From Bradyrhizobium sp. AZCC 1721 (GTDB lineage: Bacteria > Pseudomonadota > Alphaproteobacteria > Rhizobiales > Xanthobacteraceae): a stretch of DNA of 64,000 nt. A program made the translations under genes and the position numbers. The DNA lies in assembly GCF_036924715.1 (NCBI RefSeq), contig NZ_JAZHSB010000001.1:3835001-3899000 (forward strand), in the 5' to 3' direction. Below, in pieces: positions 35,087 through 43,390 of this stretch. Within the stretch, counting starts at the first letter, position 1; every line of letters begins with the position of its first letter. The notes under the pieces were generated by a model. That model was not told where the DNA came from and made no database searches. It saw only the letters and a list, made by a program, of their open reading frames with translations.

Positions 35087-35728
35087 ATGAAAGTGACCCT
35101 CTTTGGTGCTACCGGAACTACAGGTAGGTACTTGATCGATGAGGCTTTGAAACGCGGCATTGACGTTACGGTCTTTGCGCGGTCGAGCAGCCCCTTTGAA
35201 AACGCCAAGGTGAATATCGTTCGCGGTGAGCTTACCGATAGTGCTCTTCTGCGAGAAGCCATCAGCGGATCTGACGCCGTCTTGTCAGCGCTTGGGCCGA
35301 CGAAGTTACGGCACTCGGAAGATTTGCCGATTACGAGGGCTACGGAAGCGATTATTTCAGCGATAAAGCAGACGCGGGTGCAACGCCTCATTGCCGTTTC
35401 TACCGGTACGGCTGCCGACCCCGGGGATCGATTTGACTGGAAAATCGGGCTCCCCGCGTTACTGATCAAGCATCTGATGCGCAACTGCTACAATGACATC
35501 CTTGGGCTCGCAAGAGTGATACGAGCTTCGGAATTGGAATGGACAATGGTGCGTGTGGCATTCTTGAAGAACCATCCCGCAACCGCTCACCTCAACGTAG
35601 GGCTATATGGCGTTTCCAGACATTCGCTGACCGTCAATCGCGAAAACGTTGCAAAGTTCATGTTCGATCAAATCACCGACCGTCGGTATATCCATCAAGC
35701 GCCAGGGATTAGTACGAAAGAAGTTTGA
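35087..35728 (+). CDS. NAD(P)H-binding (NmrA/SDR-like) protein
   Basis: 213 residues. The N-terminal Rossmann motif KVTLFGATGTTGRYLIDEAL (GxxGxxG) and the AVLSALGPTK, LIAVSTGTA and VRVAFLKNHP segments fit atypical SDRs such as flavin/biliverdin reductase-like proteins. No catalytic YxxxK is evident. The ATG has AGGTG upstream. It forms the likely second target of the HxlR regulator. Confidence 0.85.
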   Translation: MKVTLFGATGTTGRYLIDEALKRGIDVTVFARSSSPFENAKVNIVRGELTDSALLREAISGSDAVLSALGPTKLRHSEDLPITRATEAIISAIKQTRVQRLIAVSTGTAADPGDRFDWKIGLPALLIKHLMRNCYNDILGLARVIRASELEWTMVRVAFLKNHPATAHLNVGLYGVSRHSLTVNRENVAKFMFDQITDRRYIHQAPGISTKEV

Positions 35729-35837
35729 CTTCTCGCGGACGCGTCGAAGCCACGGCTCCCCCTTGAACAGGCCAGATCGGCTATGTGGCCCAGGGAATCA
35801 ATTGTTAGCTACTGAGAGGACTTAAAATCCGTCGCGC

Positions 35838-36288
35838 CTAACCTTCTTTCTCCGCCTTCGCCCGCATCTTCATCTCGCGGTACCTCGCCGCTCCGCCCTC
35901 TCGGTTGCTCTGCGGGCTGCGCTCCACGGCCATCGCGTCGTCGGGCACATCCTTGGTGATAACCGAGCCCGAACCGATATAGGCGCCTTGCCGATTTTGA
36001 CCGGCGCGACCAGTGAGGAGTTGGTGACGACGAACGCACCCTCGCCGATCAGCGTCTTGTGCTTGAAGAAGCCGTCGTAGTTGCAGGAGATGGTGCGTGC
36101 CGAGGTTGGAATTGGCGCCGACATGGGCGTCGCCGACATAGGAGAGGTGGTTGACCTTGATGCCTGCCTCCAATGTCGCGGTCTTGGTTTCGACGGAGTT
36201 GCCGATCCGAACGCCGTCGCCTGCCTAGCGAGGTGCCGGGCCGCAAGCGCATAGGGCCCGACGGACGCCTTGCCGATCGAAGTCTGCG
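35838..36288 (-). pseudogene. broken copy of the glmU 3' end
   Basis: This stretch matches glmU 37436-37891 base for base over most of its length in the same orientation, encoding the left-handed beta-helix acetyltransferase end (KVNHLSYVGDAHVGANSNLG, then DVPDDAMAVERSPQSNREGG), but has several indels (for example at the NLGAGTITCNY equivalent and at IGNGAYIG) that break the frame. Homology ends abruptly at about 36288. It cannot make a functional GlmU; the intact gene lies 1.1 kb to the right. Confidence 0.9.
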
Positions 36289-36476
36289 CAGTGCCGTCTT
36301 CAAAGAAACAGTCGCGCTCTGCCCGCATGCAAGGTACGCCCGCCCGCAAGGTGCGACGGTTCGGTTCCAGCGGGACGAAAGTATGCGCCCGTACTCTTCC
36401 GGATAGACGGTCCCGAAATCCGCATCAAAATAGCCGCATTGCAGCGGCGCGGTATTAGTTCACCTAGTATTTGCGT

Positions 36477-36511
36477 AAAGCCCGGCAGTCCGAAATGGCT
36501 GCCGGGCTTTT
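36477..36511. terminator. strong intrinsic terminator
   Basis: AAAGCCCGGCAG and CTGCCGGGCTTT form a perfect 12-bp stem with a ten-base loop and a T-tract; it ends the minus-strand small gene that stops at 36518 and can work in both directions. Confidence 0.9.
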
Positions 36512-36517
36512 GCATGA

Positions 36518-36676
36518 CTATCTGTCAGGCTTCTCCAGGGCCGCTTCCAATTCTGTGACGATGTCGTGCAGGAGCCCAATTGCAAGCGGGTCCGTGACTT
36601 CGCGCTCCATCACGCGGAAGCGCATCACCCGCTCTTGAAGTTCACGCTGTTCCCTGTCGTCGTCCATGTCGTCCAT
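36518..36676 (-). CDS. small acidic helical protein, unknown function
   Basis: A 52-residue ORF with GGAG 7 bases before the ATG and a strong terminator directly after the stop, so it is probably real. It is highly charged (starts MDDMDDDREQRELQERVMRF) and predicted helical, with a C-terminal amphipathic stretch (LAIGLLHDIVTELEAALEK). No family recognised. It lies in the glmU-glmS insertion. Confidence 0.65.
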   Translation of the reverse strand: MDDMDDDREQRELQERVMRFRVMEREVTDPLAIGLLHDIVTELEAALEKPDR

Positions 36677-36889
36677 GACGCGCTCCGCACTGAAGGCATG
36701 ACGCCGAACGAGACCGATGGTTGCAGGAACTTGAATAAATATTCATCAAGGTTAAGGCGTTGCCTTCGGCGTCAACCGAAGTGGCCTAGTCTGTTTTGAC
36801 GCGTTTTCTTCACGCGAACCGGGATCCACTTCGCTTGAAAACGCTCTCACAGGCGGTCGCAATTCAGCCGATGCCAGCCGGGTTGCAGG

Positions 36890-37024
36890 TCAAATACCGA
36901 ACGAGTGCCTGATCTGCCTCAGCATCGATATGGCGGCATCGGTATACCGACCATGGGTGAGATAATGGTCTACCTGCGACGCACCAAGCAGCATCAAGGC
37001 TGCGATTACAAAGCCTTTGAACAT
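36890..37024 (-). CDS. small membrane or exported protein, unknown function
   Basis: 44 residues from the ATG with GGAGAGG 6 bases upstream. One N-terminal hydrophobic segment (FKGFVIAALMLLGASQ) is followed by a short polar tail (VDHYLTHGRYTDAAISMLRQ). Proteins of this size and layout are common in Bradyrhizobium (recalled). Function unknown. Confidence 0.65.
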   Translation of the reverse strand: MFKGFVIAALMLLGASQVDHYLTHGRYTDAAISMLRQIRHSFGI

Positions 37025-37199
37025 AGTGGGCCTCTCCAAAGGAAAGAGACCGCCAACCGGGCTGGTCGAGTTAAAGCCTTTCGGAATTCGCTGTCGCCGA
37101 TCGCGACCGATCCGCAATGGCGGAATGCTGGCACCAATTGGTAGCCAAATTGCTAAATCGGGCTGCGATGGCTATGGGTGTCTCCACAATTGACACTTC

Positions 37200-37330
37200 C
37201 CGTGTGGAGAGAGCCCCCACCCGGCGCTCCGCCATAGCCGAGACTTTGCCTCGGCGTCTCAGAGGACGGCCACCGAAGGTGGCCTACGCCTCCCCCGCAA
37301 GCGGGAGAGGTGAAGCAAGTCCGCGGCCAA
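37200..37330. repeat. dispersed repeat, no gene
   Basis: GAGAGAGCCCCCACCCGGCG... and CCTCCCCCGCAAGCGGGAGAGG-like sequence, with a short GC-rich hairpin (CTCCCCCGCAAGCGGGAG), resembles common rhizobial intergenic repeats. No coding region is supported in 37025-37435. Confidence 0.55.
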
Positions 37331-37394
37331 ATCGATCTAACCGAGAGTCATCAAGCTATGGTCACGGCATTTTCGACCGGAAAGCGTATTGCCG

Positions 37395-37424
37395 ATTGAG
37401 ACAGTCTAAGCGGGAAAGCTTAAC
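37395..37424. repeat. right boundary direct repeat of the glmU-glmS insertion
   Basis: ATTGAGACAGTCTAAGCGGG followed by AAAGCTTAACA; compare 31361-31391. It starts 12 bases after the intact glmU stop codon. Confidence 0.75.
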
Positions 37425-37435
37425 ACGCGCTCCGC

Positions 37436-38794
37436 TTAACCCTCTTTCTTTGCCTTCGCCCGCATCTTCATTTCGCGGTAGCGCGCGGCGCCGCCCTCGC
37501 GGTTGCTTTGCGGGCTGCGTTCCACGGCCATCGCGTCGTCGGGTACGTCCTTGGTAATGACGGAGCCCGAGCCGATATAGGCGCCGTTGCCGATTTTCAC
37601 CGGCGCCACCAGCGAGGAGTTGGTGCCGACGAACGCGCCCTCGCCGATCAGGGTCTTGTGCTTGAAGAAGCCGTCATAGTTGCAGGTGATGGTGCCGGCG
37701 CCGAGGTTGGAATTGGCGCCGACATGGGCGTCGCCGACATAGGAGAGGTGGTTGACCTTGACGCCGGCCTCCAGCGTCGCGGCCTTGGTCTCGACGAAGT
37801 TGCCGATCCGAACGCCGTCGCCGAGCGAAGTGCCCGGGCGCAAGCGCGCATAGGGACCGATGGACGCCTTCTTGCCGATCGAAGCCTGCACGATGTGCGA
37901 GAACGAATGGATCACCGCGCCGTCGGCGATGGTGACGCCGGGGCCGATCACCACGAACGGCTCGATGGTGACGTCGCTGCCGAACTTGGTATCGGCGGCG
38001 AGATAAACCGTCTCCGGCGCGATCAGTGTGACGCCGGCATCGAGCGCCGCCTGGCGCAGCCGCGCCTGCAGCACCGCTTCGGCCTCCGCAAGCTGCGCCT
38101 TGTTGTTGATGCCGCGCACTTCGTCCTCGCTGGTTTCGCTCACGACGGCCTCCAATCCCATTTCCCTGACGATGGCGACGGCATCGACCAGATAATACTC
38201 GCCCTTGCTGTTGGCGTTGCCGATCCGGTCGAGGATTTCCAGCGCGCGGCGGCCGTCGAACGCCATTACGCCGGCATTGCACAGCGTGACTTTACGCTCA
38301 TCTGCAGTCGCGTCGGCGTGTTCGCGGATCGCCATCAGACGGTCGCCATCGAGCAGCAACCGGCCGTAACCGGTCGGATCGGCGGCGCGGAAACCAAGCA
38401 CGGCCAGCGCCGCGCCCTGCGCCAGCGGCGCGCGCAGCCGGGCGAAGGTTTCGGGCGAAATCAGCGGCGTATCGCCGAACGCCACCAGCAGATCGTCGGC
38501 GCCGCGCGCGATCGCCTCGCGGGCGGCCAAGACGGCGTGCGCGGTGCCGAGGCGCTCGGCCTGAACAAAGGTCGCAGCATCCGAGCGGACGCGCCTGACC
38601 TCCTCAGTGACCGCCTTGTGGTCCGGCCCGATCACGACCGCGAGCGCAGCGCCCGCGCCGTGCGGGGCCGCATCCAGCACATGCGCCAGCAGCGACTGGC
38701 CGGCGACCTGGTGCAGCACCTTCGGCAGCGAAGATCGCATGCGTGTGCCCTCACCGGCCGCAAGCACGACTGTCAGGCTGGATCGAGCGATCAT
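37436..38794 (-). CDS. glmU: bifunctional GlcN-1-P acetyltransferase / UDP-GlcNAc pyrophosphorylase
   Basis: 452 residues from the ATG giving MIARSSLTVVLAAGEGTRMR; the longer ORF adds 32 unlikely residues. The N-terminal uridylyltransferase domain (LAAGEGTRMRSSLPKVLHQV, GDTPLI) is followed by the hexapeptide-repeat acetyltransferase domain (ARLRPGTSLGDGVRIGNFVE, NLGAGTITCNYDG). It makes UDP-GlcNAc for cell-wall and LPS synthesis. A degenerate copy of its 3' end is at 35838-36288. Confidence 0.97.
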   Translation of the reverse strand: MIARSSLTVVLAAGEGTRMRSSLPKVLHQVAGQSLLAHVLDAAPHGAGAALAVVIGPDHKAVTEEVRRVRSDAATFVQAERLGTAHAVLAAREAIARGADDLLVAFGDTPLISPETFARLRAPLAQGAALAVLGFRAADPTGYGRLLLDGDRLMAIREHADATADERKVTLCNAGVMAFDGRRALEILDRIGNANSKGEYYLVDAVAIVREMGLEAVVSETSEDEVRGINNKAQLAEAEAVLQARLRQAALDAGVTLIAPETVYLAADTKFGSDVTIEPFVVIGPGVTIADGAVIHSFSHIVQASIGKKASIGPYARLRPGTSLGDGVRIGNFVETKAATLEAGVKVNHLSYVGDAHVGANSNLGAGTITCNYDGFFKHKTLIGEGAFVGTNSSLVAPVKIGNGAYIGSGSVITKDVPDDAMAVERSPQSNREGGAARYREMKMRAKAKKEG

Positions 38795-38958
38795 TCTGGT
38801 CCTCAGGCGAACAAGGTTGCGCGGTCCGTCTTTAATTGTTTTCCCCTGGAGATCAAACCGATTCGCCGCCCCGAAAACGTCCGGATTCAAGTGGGCGTCG
38901 CTTTTCCTGTTAATGTTTACCCTGTGATTCGGCGGGCCTCGAGGAGGGCCAGGGGCGC

Positions 38959-40293
38959 TTGGCCAAGAAACCAGACCATCTCGCAGACTTCGAGGCGGAT
39001 GACAGCGGCGGCGTGCTGAGCAACCTGTTCGCCGACGAAGATGAACTCGACCGCCGCGCGCTGTGGCGGATCGGGTCCTGGGGTGTCGGCGCCACGGCTG
39101 CGGTGACTCTGGCCGTCATGGCCAACCAGTCATCCCTTGGATTGAAGCGCGAACAGGTCGCGGCCGCTGATATCACCCGGCGGGCGCAGCAAATTCAGCT
39201 CGTAGCCAAGGAAACCCAGAAGGAAACCCAGAATGAGGCGCGGCGGCTCGCCGCCGCCATCGATACGCTGAACGGCGATCGCGACCGGCTGTATTCCCGT
39301 GTCACCAGCCTGGAACAGGGGCTGGAATCCGTCACCGGGGCCATCGTCCGCCAGGGTTCCGCGCAGGCTTCGCCGGTCGCAAATGTGGAACCGCAAGCTG
39401 CGCCGAAGCCGGCATCGCCAAGCGTCGCGCCGGTAGCGACCGCCCCGGCCGCAGCGGCGGTCGCAGACAAGGCCACCGCCGAGCCTGCCCCGGCGACGGT
39501 TTCGCACGCGGCAAAGGATGCGGCAAAGACCGACGCAGCCAAGACAGAGAGCGCCAAGCCGGAAATGGCCAAGCTGGAAACGGCAAAGGCTGAGATGGCA
39601 AAGGCTGAGATGACAAAGGCCGCCGCCGTCACGCTGGAGCCTGCCAAGCCGGAGCCCGCGAAACCTTCGCCCGCCACGCCACTGATGGCCGCGCAGTCGA
39701 TGATGGCTCCGCCCGACCCCGCCGCCAGCAAACTGATCGAACTGGGCAAAGGGCCGAACCCGGTGATCGCAAGCCCGATCCCCGATGTCGTGGCGTCGGC
39801 GCCGACCGATGCGGAGGCGGATGACGCCACCGCGCCAAAAATATCCCTGCAGCGGACCGAGTTCGGGGTCGATCTCGGCAGCGCCAATTCGGTGAACGGC
39901 CTGCGCGCGTTGTGGCGCGGGCTGCTGAAATCCAGATCGAACGCGCCGCTGACGGCACTGCGCCCGATCATCGTCGTGAAGGAAGGCACCAACGGCCTCG
40001 GCATGCAGCTTCGCCTGGTCGCCGGTCCGCTGAACGACGCCGGCGCCGCCGCCAGGATCTGCGCCATTCTTGCCGAAAACAGCCGTCCTTGCGAGACCGC
40101 GATCTTCGATGGCCAGCGGCTGTCGTTGAACGATCCGCCGCCCAGTGCCGCCAAGCCTGCCCCGCGCCGGCGCGGCATCGCCAAGCAGCCGGCGGCGACC
40201 GTCGTTGAGGAGGTGGCGAAGAAGCCGGAGCCGCCGCCGGAGCCAACGCAGACGACATTTTCGTCCATCTTCGGCAAAAAAAATTCACAATAA
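38959..40293 (+). CDS. membrane protein with coiled coil, Ala/Pro/Lys repeats and SPOR-like C-terminus
   Basis: 444 residues starting with TTG behind a GGAGGG/GGGG-rich site. An acidic N-terminus is followed by one membrane span (IGSWGVGATAAVTLAVMANQ), a coiled coil (VAKETQKETQNEARRLAAAI...), a low-complexity region with repeated AKxEMAKxE units, and a C-terminal domain (GVDLGSANSVNGLRALWRGL; LRLVAGPLNDAGAAARICAI) with the alternating pattern of SPOR domains that bind peptidoglycan lacking stem peptides. I infer an envelope or division-linked protein. It is divergent from glmU. Confidence 0.7.
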   Translation: MAKKPDHLADFEADDSGGVLSNLFADEDELDRRALWRIGSWGVGATAAVTLAVMANQSSLGLKREQVAAADITRRAQQIQLVAKETQKETQNEARRLAAAIDTLNGDRDRLYSRVTSLEQGLESVTGAIVRQGSAQASPVANVEPQAAPKPASPSVAPVATAPAAAAVADKATAEPAPATVSHAAKDAAKTDAAKTESAKPEMAKLETAKAEMAKAEMTKAAAVTLEPAKPEPAKPSPATPLMAAQSMMAPPDPAASKLIELGKGPNPVIASPIPDVVASAPTDAEADDATAPKISLQRTEFGVDLGSANSVNGLRALWRGLLKSRSNAPLTALRPIIVVKEGTNGLGMQLRLVAGPLNDAGAAARICAILAENSRPCETAIFDGQRLSLNDPPPSAAKPAPRRRGIAKQPAATVVEEVAKKPEPPPEPTQTTFSSIFGKKNSQ

Positions 40294-40390
40294 GCTTTTG
40301 GCTACAGAGCGTTATGACGAAATTCTGACGTGCATTTTCGCTAGCCTGCGAACGCTTGTCCCGGCCGCCAATCCCGACCATATTGCGCCG

Positions 40391-40771
40391 ATGAAAAAAT
40401 CCCCGTTCCGGCTCACGCCCTATCAAGTCCAGTTCCTGCTGGTGGTCGGCTTCGTCACCGTCGGCTACGCGCTCTATCTGCGCTACCTCACGGTCGAGTT
40501 CTCGACGGTCGCGCTGGCCTGCGACGCCGGCCTGCAGACCATGCAGTGCAAGTCGCGGACGCTCGCCACCTACCTGTTCAAGAATTCGGTATTCGGCATC
40601 ACCGCGCTGATCATTGCGACGCTTCACGTCATGCGGCCGTCGATCGTGCTGCTGACCGGCGGCCTGATCGCGGCGGGATTCGGGATCGTGCTCTACAATA
40701 TCGCGCTGTCGGGAATTGCGATCGGCCTGCTCATTTTGGGATTTGCACGGCCCGCGCCCGCCACAGCGTGA
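40391..40771 (+). CDS. four-span integral membrane protein, unknown function
   Basis: 126 residues from the ATG (KKSPFRLTPYQVQFLLVVGF). Four hydrophobic segments cover most of the length, with a Cys-containing loop (LACDAGLQTMQCKSRTLATY) between spans one and two. Its 3' end overlaps the end of the opposite-strand ndvC-like gene by 41 bp. No family recognised, but it sits next to the glucan locus. Confidence 0.7.
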   Translation: MKKSPFRLTPYQVQFLLVVGFVTVGYALYLRYLTVEFSTVALACDAGLQTMQCKSRTLATYLFKNSVFGITALIIATLHVMRPSIVLLTGGLIAAGFGIVLYNIALSGIAIGLLILGFARPAPATA

Positions 40772-42356
40772 GCGCCAGCAGCAAATAGATCGCGCAGGTC
40801 CACATCGCCTGCCAGTTCTGATTGCCCTCGTTGAAGCCGGTGAAGAGCGCGCCCGCGACCAGCAAGCCGGCAAAGGCGGATTCGGCAATCGGGCGAACGC
40901 CGTCTTTCGGCCGGTTCAGCAGCATCAGCGCCGCGAACGGCACCACCGCCATGGTCAGCGACGCGAACGGAAAATCGCGGTAGCGCGGATCGAACGTAAA
41001 GCCGAGCGCGGTTTGCGCCGCAATCAGCGTGGTGACGACAAGCGCAAGCCCCAGCAACGCCGATAGCACCGACTTGGTCCGGCCCTCGCGCGGCCCGAGC
41101 AATTCGAGGAAGGTCGGCAGCGACCGCCCCGACATCGCGGCGTTCGCACACAGCATCGGCGCGGCAATGGCGGCTGCCAGCAGCGCGCCCCATTGCAGCC
41201 AGCCGCCTGCCCCGTAGCTCTCGTAAAACATCTTGTCCGCGGCGACGCCGAGCAGCATGCCGGCGGTCGTCGCCGACGTCCCGACTGCGACCCACGAAGC
41301 CAGCCCGGGCTTCCACGGCCGCCGCCGCAGCGTCAACCAGCCCGCCAGGAAGACGAAAGCGCTGAGCGCCATCCCGCCTCCCATCTGCAGTTTCCAGAAC
41401 GGATAATTGCTGATCGGCTCTCCAGGCGGATATTTCACCGCCCGCTGCGCGTCATTGATCATGCCCCAATAGCCGCCGACGGTGCCTTCGAGCTGACGCT
41501 TCCACGGCTGGTCGTAGGCCTCGATCAGATTGACCCGAAATTTTTCGCGCTTGGCGAGATCGAGGATTTCCGACACCACGCGCGCCTGGTTGGTGCGTGA
41601 CGGCAGCGCGCCTTCGCGCATCCGCCCCGCGCTCGGCCAGCCGGTTTCCCCGATCAGGATTTCCTTGGCTGGAAATGCCACGGCCATCCGCTTGCGAATA
41701 TCGTCGACATGGCCGGCGGCGTGTTTCGCGCGCACCGGCATGTCTTCCCAGTACGGCAGGATGTGGATCGTGACGAAGTCGACCGCGTCGTAGATTTCGC
41801 GGTTGCGCAGCCAGAACTCCCAGACGTCGGCATAGGTGACGGGCACGGTGACCCGCGACTTGACCGAGCGGATGTGGGCGGCGAGATCCGATGTCGTCAT
41901 CTCGCCGCGCAGCAGCACCTCGTTGCCGACCACCAGCGCCGTAATGACGTCCGGATGTTCCTTGGTCAGTTCGATCGCAACCGAAATCTGGGCAAGATTC
42001 TTGATTCGATTGCTCGAGAGCCAGATCCCCTGGATCACCTTCAGCCCGACCTTGGCGGCCAGCGCCGGAACCTGGTCGAGCCCATTCTCGATCGAATAGG
42101 TCCGCACGCAGTCGGTAATCTTGGCGAGCTGCGCCAGGTCCTGCGCGATCTGTTCAGGAGGGATCTGCGTGGTCGGGATCAGGGGTGTCTGCGCGCCGCG
42201 GAACGGCGCGTAGGAGACGCATTGCAGCTTGGCCGTGGGATCGATCGGCGCGCGCACAAGCGTAATCGGCGTGGCGAGCCACCACCAAAGAGCCGCGATC
42301 ATAGCGAGCGATGAAAGGAGAAGCGCCAGCGGCGTACGAAGAGAAATCGGTTCCAT
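40731..42356 (-). CDS. ndvC: beta-(1,3)(1,6)-glucan biosynthesis protein NdvC-like (GH17-type plus membrane domain)
   Basis: 541 residues (about 60 kDa; B. japonicum NdvC is reported near 62 kDa, recalled). One N-terminal membrane span is followed by a GH17-like domain (CVSYAPFRGAQTPLI, NGLDQVPALAAKVGLKVIQG, ALVVGNEVLLRGEMT with the acid/base Glu, ILIGETGWPSAGR with the nucleophile Glu) and about seven C-terminal spans. In B. japonicum NdvC is needed for the beta-1,6 linkages of cyclic glucans, which matter for low-osmolarity growth and nodulation. It is divergent from the ndvD-like and ndvB-like genes. Confidence 0.83.
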   Translation of the reverse strand: MEPISLRTPLALLLSSLAMIAALWWWLATPITLVRAPIDPTAKLQCVSYAPFRGAQTPLIPTTQIPPEQIAQDLAQLAKITDCVRTYSIENGLDQVPALAAKVGLKVIQGIWLSSNRIKNLAQISVAIELTKEHPDVITALVVGNEVLLRGEMTTSDLAAHIRSVKSRVTVPVTYADVWEFWLRNREIYDAVDFVTIHILPYWEDMPVRAKHAAGHVDDIRKRMAVAFPAKEILIGETGWPSAGRMREGALPSRTNQARVVSEILDLAKREKFRVNLIEAYDQPWKRQLEGTVGGYWGMINDAQRAVKYPPGEPISNYPFWKLQMGGGMALSAFVFLAGWLTLRRRPWKPGLASWVAVGTSATTAGMLLGVAADKMFYESYGAGGWLQWGALLAAAIAAPMLCANAAMSGRSLPTFLELLGPREGRTKSVLSALLGLALVVTTLIAAQTALGFTFDPRYRDFPFASLTMAVVPFAALMLLNRPKDGVRPIAESAFAGLLVAGALFTGFNEGNQNWQAMWTCAIYLLLALTLWRARAVQIPK

Positions 42357-42605
42357 CCTCCGGGCGGGGACCGTCGATTACCCGTTCATCGGCGTTCTGC
42401 CAAGATGCACGATCGCCCTATTCTGCCTCGTCCCTGCGGCAGTTTTACCAGCGCCTATGATAAAGTTGTGACTTTGCTGGACAAAATCTGAAATACCCGT
42501 CATGTGAATCGCCGGATGTTTCCGCCGCATTGGGGACCTATTTGGGCGGCAACAAGCCAGAACACCACACCAGCCGCTCGCGGCAGGAAATTGATCGGGG
42601 AATGT

Positions 42606-43175
42606 ATGCGTCGACGGGTGCTTGATCCAAGAGTTGCGGTTTTGAGGCGCTTTGCCGCTGCCGGCCTGGCCCTCCTGATCGGATCGGGCGGGGCGTTTGC
42701 CCAGAGCGGCAGCCCAACCCCGCAGGATCAAGGCAAGGCGCCGGCCAGTGCCGCCGACGCCAGCAAGGACAACCAGCGCAAGACCGACGAATTCGTCGAG
42801 GCAGCCCAGGCGATCAACGGCCCGGCCGGGAATCCCGAATGCGTCTGGCTCGGCCGCCGGGTGGTTCGCCTGATGTGGCGAGACGATCTGGATACCGCGT
42901 TCCGGCATCTCGATCTCTATGACCGGTTCGGCTGCCCCGGCGGGCATGTCCAGGCCACCTTCCGCTGCCTGACCCGCTTTGGCGGACAGATCGATCCCAA
43001 GGTGGCGGAGACGCTCGACAGTCGCATCCACGTCTGCTGGATCAATCCGGGCGCCCAGCCGCAGGCTGCCGCAGCAGCCAACCCGGCGCCTGCGACTGCC
43101 GGCAATGCGACGCCTGCGCCGGCCGCTTCGCCCTCGCCGGCCCCCAGCGCCGCGCCTAGCCCGCAGGCGAAATAG
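42606..43175 (+). CDS. ndvD: secreted/anchored protein between ndvC and ndvB, possible NdvD
   Basis: 189 residues from an ATG with GGGGA upstream, which gives a normal signal peptide or anchor (VLRRFAAAGLALLIGSGGAFAQ); an upstream in-frame start would give 223 residues. The middle has a conserved-looking block (ECVWLGRRVVRLMWRDDLDT, GCPGGHVQATFRCLTRFGG) with four cysteines, and the tail is Ala/Pro-rich. In B. japonicum a gene in this position, ndvD (~26 kDa, one membrane span), is required for glucan synthesis in vivo (recalled). Position and topology fit; identity is not proven. Confidence 0.6.
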   Translation: MRRRVLDPRVAVLRRFAAAGLALLIGSGGAFAQSGSPTPQDQGKAPASAADASKDNQRKTDEFVEAAQAINGPAGNPECVWLGRRVVRLMWRDDLDTAFRHLDLYDRFGCPGGHVQATFRCLTRFGGQIDPKVAETLDSRIHVCWINPGAQPQAAAAANPAPATAGNATPAPAASPSPAPSAAPSPQAK

Positions 43176-43390
43176 ACGTCCGGCATTCAGGATACGTTCA
43201 GCGGAACGATCCTATTTATCCGGCGTTTTGATTCGTCACGCCCTTAAGGCGCCGTCCTTAAAAAAGTCATGGCGTCATACCAGTTGTGAAAACGCAGGGC
43301 AGGACTATCCTTATGATGCCGCCGTGTCGGTCGAACCTAGGGGACAGGTTCGCTTCCCATAAATTGCAGCCCCGTATGGTTTAGCCCCCG

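Larger units (their letters stand above)
31361..37424. mobile_element. accessory insertion between glmU and glmS (~6 kb)
   Basis: The segment is bounded by the imperfect ~30-bp direct repeats described separately. It carries dispersed repeats, several genes with narrow distribution, a broken duplicate of the glmU 3' end and no core genes, whereas the flanking glmU and glmS are a natural neighbouring pair. No integrase or transposase is visible, so the mechanism is unknown; ectopic recombination with foreign DNA that carried a glmU end is one possibility. Confidence 0.6.

Noticed and set aside
31361..37424. Tn7-like insertion at glmS
   Set aside because: Tn7 inserts downstream of glmS and leaves tns genes and 5-bp target duplications; this insertion is upstream of glmS with a ~30-bp repeat and no transposition genes.
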